Source of the DNA: an uncultured Spartobacteria bacterium
GTDB lineage: Bacteria > Verrucomicrobiota > Verrucomicrobiia > Chthoniobacterales > Chthoniobacteraceae
Reading direction: 5' to 3'
Assembly (NCBI GenBank): GCA_903919125.1
Contig: CAIXGS010000013.1
Span: 1 to 64,000 of the forward strand
DNA: 64,000 nucleotides
Shown: positions 58,484-64,000 of the stretch, piece after piece
Layout: each line of letters starts with the position of its first letter
How positions within the stretch are numbered: the first letter of the stretch is position 1
Program-made: the position numbers and the translations under genes
Notes under the pieces: generated by a model
Told to the model about the DNA's origin: nothing
What the model saw: the letters and a program-made list of their open reading frames with translations, nothing else
Databases searched by the model: none

Positions 58484-59854
58484 ATGGATCACCGGTCGCA
58501 ATCTTCATCCGCGTCGCCGCAGCATTGGGTTCCCAAACGCAGATTGCGCAAGGCGAGGCATTGCGTGGGCTTGGTCGGTTTTTTGGGGGCTATGGCGATG
58601 TCTTTTGGGGGAGCTCATGCGGCGGATCCTGACCAAGGGAAGGAGTCGCCCGCGTACGGGCCCCTGAGCATTTTATCCAAAGTACTCCAACTGGTGCGGC
58701 AGGATTACGTCGATGAGGCGAAGGTGACGTATCCGGCACTCATTTCGGCGGCCTTGCGAGGGATGCTGGCAGGATTAGACCCGCATTCGCAGTTCTTGGA
58801 TGCGCGCGAATTCAAGGCAGTGCAGGAAGATACGCGAAGCCGTTTTAGCGGCGTAGGACTGGTGCTTTCTCAAAAGGATGGGCGACTTGCGGTGGTCAGC
58901 GTGATGGAGGACAGTCCGGGGTTGAGGGCCGGTATTCTAGCTGGGGATCATCTTTTGAAGGTGGACGGTCAATTAACCGAGAAATTGGGCGTGAACGACG
59001 TTGCGACTATTCTGCGGGGAGACGCGGGAAGCGTGGTTAAGTTGGTCCTGTATCGGCCGTCATCACGCGAGACATGGGAGCTTGAGTTGAGTCGGGAAGC
59101 TATCAAGTTGGCGTCGGTTTTTGACGCGAAGCTGCTGGGAGAAGACAAGGATGGTGGAGGGGAGCCTAAAGTCGGGTATGTGCGCTTAAGCCAGTTTAAC
59201 ACCACGACCGCTGCGGAGTTAGGGAATGCGCTTGCGGAGTTGGAGAAGCGTGGCATGCAGGCGCTTGTTTTGGATTTGCGCAATAATCCCGGCGGGTTGC
59301 TGGAAAGCGCGATTGAGGTTGCCGCACAATTCTTGCCGCCGAACTCCGTGGTGGTCTCCACAGAGGGTCGGGTTCCCTCTCAAAACTGCGTTTATCGCAC
59401 GCCAGAAAAGGCTGCTCCTAGACCGGGTTATCCTATTGCATTGGTGGTAAATGCAGGAAGTGCCAGTGCTGCGGAAATTTTAGCGGGTGCTCTCAAGGAT
59501 CTGCGGAGGGCAATTGTGGTTGGCGAAACAACTTTCGGTAAAGGCTCAGTTCAAAGCGTGATTCCGCTGCCCGACGGCACCGCAATCCGCCTGACTACCG
59601 CTAAGTATCTCACGCCGGGCCGACAAATCATTCACGAAAAGGGCGTTCAGCCGACGATTCGAGCCGTACTGACTCCGGAACAGGAGCGACTTCTCGCAAT
59701 GCGGCACCGCTCAGAACAGCTTGATGAAAAAGAGCGTGCAGAGCTGGCGTCCTTCCGTGATCCGCAACTGGATCGCGCTTATGAAACCCTCAAGGCCGTG
59801 GTAATGTTCTCCGCGCGACCGGCCCCGGGACCTTCGACAATTCCCCAAAAATGA
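58484..59854 (+). CDS. S41 carboxyl-terminal processing protease
   Basis: 456 residues. A basic start and hydrophobic segment (GLVGFLGAMAMSFGGAHAA) form a signal peptide. A PDZ domain follows (RFSGVGLVLSQKDGRLAVVS...GDHLLKVDG), then the Ser/Lys protease core with S328 in NAGSASAAEILAGAL and K353 in TTFGKGSVQS, the spacing expected of CtpA/Prc enzymes. It acts in the periplasm on protein C-termini. The stop overlaps tsaD as ATGA. Confidence 0.95.
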   Translation: MDHRSQSSSASPQHWVPKRRLRKARHCVGLVGFLGAMAMSFGGAHAADPDQGKESPAYGPLSILSKVLQLVRQDYVDEAKVTYPALISAALRGMLAGLDPHSQFLDAREFKAVQEDTRSRFSGVGLVLSQKDGRLAVVSVMEDSPGLRAGILAGDHLLKVDGQLTEKLGVNDVATILRGDAGSVVKLVLYRPSSRETWELELSREAIKLASVFDAKLLGEDKDGGGEPKVGYVRLSQFNTTTAAELGNALAELEKRGMQALVLDLRNNPGGLLESAIEVAAQFLPPNSVVVSTEGRVPSQNCVYRTPEKAAPRPGYPIALVVNAGSASAAEILAGALKDLRRAIVVGETTFGKGSVQSVIPLPDGTAIRLTTAKYLTPGRQIIHEKGVQPTIRAVLTPEQERLLAMRHRSEQLDEKERAELASFRDPQLDRAYETLKAVVMFSARPAPGPSTIPQK

Positions 59855-60897
59855 GCGACGACAGTTCGGCGTCTTCGCTCCAAAATCCAGCCCAACCCTT
59901 GGTTCTCGCGCTGGAAACTTCGTGTGACGAAAGTGCGGCGGCTCTCATGCGCGGCACTAATCTGCTCGCGGCTGAGGTTTTTTCTCAGGTCGCCGTGCAC
60001 GGGGAATACGGCGGCGTGGTTCCAGAAGTGGCGTCGCGAAGTCATTTGCGCGCGTTGCGCCCCGTGTTGGACTCGGTGCTCTCTATTGCGGGATTGCAAC
60101 TGCGGGATTTAGACGCTGTGGCCGCGACTTCGGGTCCGGGTTTGGCGACATCTTTAATGTTGGGACTCTCTTTGGCTAAGGGGATTGCGGTGGCGCTCGG
60201 GAAACCGTTTATTCCGGTGAACCACATCGAGGGGCATTTGCTTTCTCCCTTTTTGTCTGAGCCGGAGGGGCCGCGTGCTGCGATTGGCTTGGTGGTGAGT
60301 GGGGGCCACACCCTGCTGGTGCGCATTCGGAGCACGGGCGATTATCAACTTTTAGGGAAGACGCTGGATGATGCTGCGGGAGAAGCGTTTGATAAAGTTG
60401 GTAAGCTTCTCGGGTTGCCTTATCCCGGCGGCCCGCATGTGAGCCAGACGGCGGAGCAGGGGAGTGGTACGCGCTTTGAGCTTCCTCGCAGCATGTTACA
60501 CTCTGGAGACTTTGATTTCTCCTTTAGCGGGCTTAAGACGGCCGTGCGATACCTGCTTCCAAAACATAATCCGGTTCCCGTCGCGGATGTTTGCGCGAGC
60601 TTTCAGGAGGCGGTAGTTGACGTGCTGGTCGCGAAGACTATGCGTGCTCTGGAAGTAGAACGAGTCGATACACTTGCGGTCAGTGGTGGTGTGAGTTGTA
60701 ACCTTCGACTTAGGGAACGCTTCCAGACTGCATGCAAATCAGCAGGCGTGCGTTTGTTGCTTGCCCCCAAAGATTTGTGTACTGACAACGCAGCGATGAT
60801 TGCTTATGTCGCGGCACTGAAGTTGTGCGCGGGCTTTGACTCTCAATTGAACGCGGAGATCGAACCAAATCTACGAACCGCCGACTGGTTGCGCTAA
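59851..60897 (+). CDS. tsaD: tRNA N6-threonylcarbamoyladenosine transferase
   Basis: 348 residues. Landmarks VLALETSCDESAAAL, YGGVVPEVASRSHLRAL, NHIEGHLLSPF (metal-binding His pair) and FSFSGLKTAVRYLL, with the glycine-rich LAVSGGVSCNLRLRE. It attaches threonylcarbamoyl to A37 of ANN-decoding tRNAs. Coupled to the protease gene by a 4-base overlap. Confidence 0.97.
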   Translation: MSDDSSASSLQNPAQPLVLALETSCDESAAALMRGTNLLAAEVFSQVAVHGEYGGVVPEVASRSHLRALRPVLDSVLSIAGLQLRDLDAVAATSGPGLATSLMLGLSLAKGIAVALGKPFIPVNHIEGHLLSPFLSEPEGPRAAIGLVVSGGHTLLVRIRSTGDYQLLGKTLDDAAGEAFDKVGKLLGLPYPGGPHVSQTAEQGSGTRFELPRSMLHSGDFDFSFSGLKTAVRYLLPKHNPVPVADVCASFQEAVVDVLVAKTMRALEVERVDTLAVSGGVSCNLRLRERFQTACKSAGVRLLLAPKDLCTDNAAMIAYVAALKLCAGFDSQLNAEIEPNLRTADWLR

Positions 60898-60940
60898 ATT
60901 ATTCTGTAAAAAATTGTGCGCGAGTTAGTTAGCGGGTTAG

Positions 60941-61822
60941 TTAATATTCCCGCACTAGCAGAGATTCGGCGATTCCCCGCATCATGACCGCCTTTTTACC
61001 GAGCGGTTTGAGTGCTGAAAGTGCTTCTTCCGTGAGTTCAGCCGCTAAAGCTCGAGATTTCTTCAGACCGAATAACGCGGGATAGGTTGCCTTGAACGCT
61101 TTGACATCCTTGCCGGCAGTTTTACCCAGCTTTTCGGTTGATTGTGTGACGTCGAGGATGTCGTCGATGACTTGGAATGCCAGCCCTAGCGCCTGCCCGA
61201 AGTCGGTGAGCGCCTTGAGCTTGGATGGTGTAACGTTCGCGCTCATTGCTCCAAGTCGTAGCGCGCAAGTGAGCAATGCTGCGGTCTTCGCTTGATGGAT
61301 GAATTTCAAGGCGCTCTTGGAGACGGGCTTGCCCTCGCTTTCTAGGTCAAGAACCTGGCCGGCAATGAGCCAGCGGCTTCCAGAGGCCACGGAGAGCTCT
61401 CGCACAAAATCTGCAATGCCGTATCTGGAAGTGGGTTGTGCCTGCGCAAGAATTTCAAATGCAAGCGTCAGAAGTGAATCCCCCGCGAGCACTGCTAGCC
61501 CCTCGCCAAACACGATATGGCAGGTGGGGCGCCCGCGCCTGAGATCATCGTCGTCCATGCAAGGCAGGTCGTCGTGGATGAGAGAATAGGTGTGAATGCA
61601 TTCCACGGCGCAAGCCGCGTGGAGCGCTGCTTCTAAGGCCCCTCCGCAAGCCTCTGCTGCGGCGAGTGCGAGGGCTGGACGCAGGCGCTTACCTCCAGCA
61701 AACAAACTGTAACGCATGGCTTTGTGAATGCTAGCGGGCTTTGTTGACTGCTTGGGTATGAGGCTATCCAGCGCTACATCAACAGTTTGAGCGGCCTTTT
61801 TTAGGTATTCTTGAACTTCCAT
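60941..61822 (-). CDS. Polyprenyl (farnesyl/geranylgeranyl) diphosphate synthase
   Basis: 293 residues. First Asp-rich motif: YSLIHDDLPCMDDDDLRRGRP; second: VIDDILDVTQ; plus the allylic-site GGKRLRPALAL and TAALLTCALRLGA. The DDxxxxDDxxR (two residues longer) first motif is the bacterial IspA type that makes C15 or C20 chains. It converges with tsaD. It would draw on the MEP products of ispD and ispF in this window. Confidence 0.95.
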   Translation of the reverse strand: MEVQEYLKKAAQTVDVALDSLIPKQSTKPASIHKAMRYSLFAGGKRLRPALALAAAEACGGALEAALHAACAVECIHTYSLIHDDLPCMDDDDLRRGRPTCHIVFGEGLAVLAGDSLLTLAFEILAQAQPTSRYGIADFVRELSVASGSRWLIAGQVLDLESEGKPVSKSALKFIHQAKTAALLTCALRLGAMSANVTPSKLKALTDFGQALGLAFQVIDDILDVTQSTEKLGKTAGKDVKAFKATYPALFGLKKSRALAAELTEEALSALKPLGKKAVMMRGIAESLLVREY

Positions 61823-62140
61823 GCGGCGTAAAAATGAGTGACAGAGTCCCTAAGGGTAAACTTAAAAACTCACCAAAGTTTCAACAGATTCGCTTAGGTC
61901 ATGCCAGTCGCGCTCTGGCAACTGCGTCTGCAAACCCGCTTTCACGAACTAAAAAGAGCCGGAGTGAATCACAATTTTGAAGATTTGGTGACTTTCTGTG
62001 GCAACTTCCTTGCGGATTCTGTTGACACTAGGTGCGTCTTTGTTAGGTTGCGCCTCCGCTTTTTTCTGGAAGCACATCCCAACATCTTATGATGGGAAGT
62101 GCGGAAGGAGAGAAGCAAGCCTTGCGCGAGTGCGACAAGT
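61823..62140. other. 318-base gap before tRNA-Thr and tuf
   Basis: No gene seen. It should hold the divergent promoters of the prenyl synthase and of the tRNA-Thr-tuf unit; a candidate for the latter is at 62,022. Confidence 0.5.
62022..62049 (+). promoter_or_regulatory. Candidate promoter for tRNA-Thr and tuf
   Basis: A consensus TTGACA (62,022-62,027), 16 bases, then TAGGTT (62,044-62,049), a poor -10 with 3 of 6 matches. It lies about 90 bases before the tRNA. The -35 is perfect; the assignment rests mainly on it. Confidence 0.45.
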
Positions 62141-62216
62141 GCCTGGGTAGCTCAGTTGGTAGAGCACATCCTTGGTAAGGATGAGGTCGCCGGTTCAATC
62201 CCGGTCCCAGGCTCCA
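62141..62216 (+). tRNA. tRNA-Thr (anticodon GGT)
   Basis: Full cloverleaf: acceptor GCCTGGG/CCCAGGC, D-arm GTAGCTCAGTTGGTAGAGC, anticodon stem CATCC/GGATG with loop TTGGTAA (anticodon GGT), T-arm with GGTTCAATCC, and an encoded TCCA end. It lies 62 bases before tuf, the classic tRNA-tuf arrangement. Confidence 0.97.
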
Positions 62217-62278
62217 CTTGTTGCAGTCACCGCTTTCTTCAACCCCGTATCAATAAACAAAACCACTGACCTGACCCT

Positions 62279-63478
62279 ATGGCCAAGGCGCAATTCGAAC
62301 GCACGAAACCGCATGTTAACGTTGGCACTATCGGCCACGTGGACCACGGCAAGACCACGCTGACAGCAGCTATCACCACCATCCTTTCTAAAAAGGGCTT
62401 CGCGGAAGCGAAGAAGTATGCCGAAATCGACGCCGCTCCCGAAGAGCGCGAACGCGGCATTACGATCAACACCGCTCACGTCGAGTATCAGACCGAGAAG
62501 CGCCATTACGCGCACGTCGACTGCCCTGGACACGCTGATTATGTCAAAAACATGATCACCGGCGCCGCCCAGATGGACGGAGCAATCCTCGTAGTGAGCG
62601 CCGCCGACGGCCCAATGCCCCAGACTCGTGAGCATATTCTGCTCGCCCGTCAGGTTGGCGTGCCTTCCATCGTCGTGTTCATGAACAAGTGCGACATGGT
62701 GGACGATCCTGAGCTTTTGGAGCTCGTTGAAATGGAAGTTCGCGATCTGCTCTCTTCCTACGACTTCCCTGGAGACACTATTCCAATCATCAAGGGCTCT
62801 GCAAAGGCCGCTCTTGAGTCTGGTGATCCAAGTTCTCCTCAAGGTGCCTGCATTCAGGCGCTTATGGATGCTGTTGACGAGTATATCCCGCTTCCTGAGC
62901 GTCCTGTGGATCAGCCCTTCCTTATGCCTGTGGAAGACGTATTCAACATCGAAGGTCGCGGCACTGTCGCCACGGGTCGTGTTGAGCGCGGTATCCTCAA
63001 AAAGATGGAAGAAGTTGAACTCGTTGGCCTCAAGGACACGATGAAGACGACAGTCACCGACATCGAAATGTTCCGTAAGCTGCTGGACGAAGCTCGCGCA
63101 GGCGACAACGTTGGCTTGCTGCTGCGTGGCATCAAGAAGGACGACGTCGAGCGCGGTCAAGTTTTGGCCAAGCCAAACTCCGTCAAGGCTCACAAAAAGT
63201 TCAAGGCTGAGGTGTATGTCCTCTCCAAGGACGAAGGTGGCCGTCACACGCCTTTCTTCAACAACTATCGTCCTCAGTTCTACTTCCGTACCACGGACGT
63301 GACCGGTTCTGTGACCCTCCCCGAGGGCGTGGAAATGGTTATGCCTGGCGATAACGTCAGCGTGACTGTGGAATTGATCACTCCGATCGCCATGGAAAAG
63401 ACCATGCGTTTCGCTATTCGCGAAGGTGGCCGTACCGTAGGTGCAGGCCGCGTGGGTGACATCATCGTCGCTCCTTAG
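62279..63478 (+). CDS. tuf: Elongation factor Tu
   Basis: 399 residues. GTPase motifs GHVDHGKTT (G1), [12 protein letters not shown] (G2), DCPGHADYV (G3), NKCDMVDD (G4) and KGSAKAAL (G5), with the beta-barrel domains 2 and 3 complete to [13 protein letters not shown]. It delivers aminoacyl-tRNA to the ribosome. It stands between tRNA-Thr and tRNA-Trp and is closed by a terminator. Confidence 0.99.
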   Translation: MAKAQFERTKPHVNVGTIGHVDHGKTTLTAAITTILSKKGFAEAKKYAEIDAAPEERERGITINTAHVEYQTEKRHYAHVDCPGHADYVKNMITGAAQMDGAILVVSAADGPMPQTREHILLARQVGVPSIVVFMNKCDMVDDPELLELVEMEVRDLLSSYDFPGDTIPIIKGSAKAALESGDPSSPQGACIQALMDAVDEYIPLPERPVDQPFLMPVEDVFNIEGRGTVATGRVERGILKKMEEVELVGLKDTMKTTVTDIEMFRKLLDEARAGDNVGLLLRGIKKDDVERGQVLAKPNSVKAHKKFKAEVYVLSKDEGGRHTPFFNNYRPQFYFRTTDVTGSVTLPEGVEMVMPGDNVSVTVELITPIAMEKTMRFAIREGGRTVGAGRVGDIIVAP

Positions 63479-63511
63479 TCTATTTCCCTTCGGGGATCTA
63501 ATCGTTGTTTA

Positions 63512-63541
63512 TTCCCTCGGTCTCGCGGCCGGGGGAATTTT
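63512..63541 (+). terminator. Rho-independent terminator of tuf
   Basis: Nine-pair stem TTCCCTCGG/CCGGGGGAA (one G-T pair), 8-base loop, then TTTT. Confidence 0.8.
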
Positions 63542-63571
63542 CTCCCTAGGAAACCTTTTAAATTTGTTGTC

Positions 63572-63598
63572 GCTCGGCTGATAGCCGGGCTTTATATT
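63572..63598 (+). other. Second hairpin and A/T box before tRNA-Trp
   Basis: GCTCGGCT, GAT, AGCCGGGC makes an 8-pair stem, followed by TTTATATT. It could be a second terminator for tuf, or TATATT (63,593-63,598) could be the -10 of tRNA-Trp, which begins 14 bases on. Confidence 0.5.
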
Positions 63599-63612
63599 AC
63601 CTTCAGAAGCAT

Positions 63613-63685
63613 ACGGCAGTAGCTCAATTGGTAGAGCAGCGGTCTCCAAAACCGCTTGTTGGGGGTTCAAGTCCCTCCTGCCGTG
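63613..63685 (+). tRNA. tRNA-Trp (anticodon CCA)
   Basis: Acceptor ACGGCAG/CTGCCGT, D-arm AGCTCAATTGGTAGAGC, anticodon stem GCGGT/ACCGC with loop CTCCAAA (anticodon CCA), T-arm with GGTTCAAGTCC. The CCA end is not encoded. Its position between tuf and secE is the one seen in many bacteria. Confidence 0.96.
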
Positions 63686-63826
63686 CTTTTTCTGACAAGC
63701 TGGACTGGATAATTTTCCCTATTGGATGTGCTTTTGCACACGCGTCTTGCGTGCAAACCGTGCGCCGCCGTTTTATCCGGTTCTCTAGCTCTGGTATCTA
63801 TTTTCCCACCCCTCCTTTCTGAACGA

Positions 63827-64000
63827 ATGTTTGCCCGTGTATCACTATTTATTTCTGAAGTTAAAGGCGAGCTTCAGAAAGCTAACTGGCCTTGGGATCC
63901 TAAGGAGCGCGGTGTCAAAAAATACCGAGAGTTAATTGATTCTACGACTATAGTGCTGGTCGCCATGGTTCTATTGAGTGGCTTTGTGTCGCTCTGGGAT
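63827..64000 (+). CDS. secE: Preprotein translocase subunit SecE, cut by the window end
   Basis: 58 residues are visible from ATG 63827. FARVSLFISEVKGELQKANW is followed by PWDPKERGVKKYRELIDSTT and the start of the membrane helix (IVLVAMVLLSGFVSLW). SecE is the small clamp of the SecYEG channel. Assignment rests on this pattern and on the preceding tRNA-Trp; nusG should follow outside the window. Confidence 0.88.
   Translation, partial: MFARVSLFISEVKGELQKANWPWDPKERGVKKYRELIDSTTIVLVAMVLLSGFVSLWD

Noticed and set aside
60918-60955. GCGGG/CCCGC inverted repeat between tsaD and the prenyl synthase as a bidirectional terminator
   Set aside because: Five pairs with a 12-base loop and no T-run on either side; too weak to call.
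62195-63247. 350-codon open frame on the - strand opposite tuf
   Set aside because: Shadow of tuf caused by its strong codon bias; it also runs through the tRNA-Thr end.

Overview
The window looks like part of a bacterial chromosome, most likely from the Verrucomicrobiota. This is inferred from a giant autotransporter built of PATR-type beta-strand repeats, a Tat-exported Gfo/Idh/MocA oxidoreductase of the planctomycete/verrucomicrobial type, a compact type II-C CRISPR-Cas locus, and a gene order ending tRNA-Thr, tuf, tRNA-Trp, secE. No rRNA or species-defining marker is present, so the phylum is a reasoned guess.

Region 1 (1-24.8 kb) is a surface and glycan block on the + strand. The left edge cuts into a giant autotransporter adhesin with at least 5,762 residues in view. 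It holds about 35 near-identical 98-residue units, three copies of a second module and a C-terminal beta-barrel. Six closely packed or overlapping genes follow: a receiver domain fused to a GtrB/ArnC-like glycosyltransferase, a TMTC-like membrane glycosyltransferase with TPRs, a nucleotide-sugar epimerase/dehydratase, a DegT-type sugar aminotransferase, a histidine kinase and a NarL-type response regulator. Together they look like a regulated glycan pathway that may decorate the neighbouring adhesin.

Region 2 (24.9-31.6 kb, - strand) has an 860-residue protein with a His-rich (EHAHA)n segment, then a five-gene operon resembling the enterobacterial yjfIJKL genes: DUF350, a Gly/Ser-rich exported protein, DUF2491, DUF2170 and a PspA homologue. 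It is probably an envelope-stress or membrane-maintenance set.

Region 3 (31.8-43 kb) is accessory. It contains a type II-C CRISPR-Cas system (14 repeats, 13 spacers, a tracrRNA between array and cas2, then cas2, cas1 and cas9). Next come a Fur/PerR-katG pair with an exported catalase-peroxidase, a RelE/ParE-type toxin-antitoxin pair whose toxin is frameshifted, and an intact Phd/VapC pair with an operator inside its promoter. Short direct repeats with a GGGACAGACAC-like core lie on both sides of the CRISPR locus and beside the toxin-antitoxin genes.

Region 4 (42.8-64 kb) is mostly housekeeping. On the - strand are the oxidoreductase, a TPR membrane protein, a left-handed beta-helix protein and a compact operon trpB-yicC-gmk-coaC-IMPase-ispF-cysS. 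On the + strand are yqeY, ispD, an M16 peptidase, tig, clpP, clpX, a carboxyl-terminal protease and tsaD. A prenyl synthase lies on the - strand, and the window ends with tRNA-Thr, tuf, tRNA-Trp and a truncated secE.
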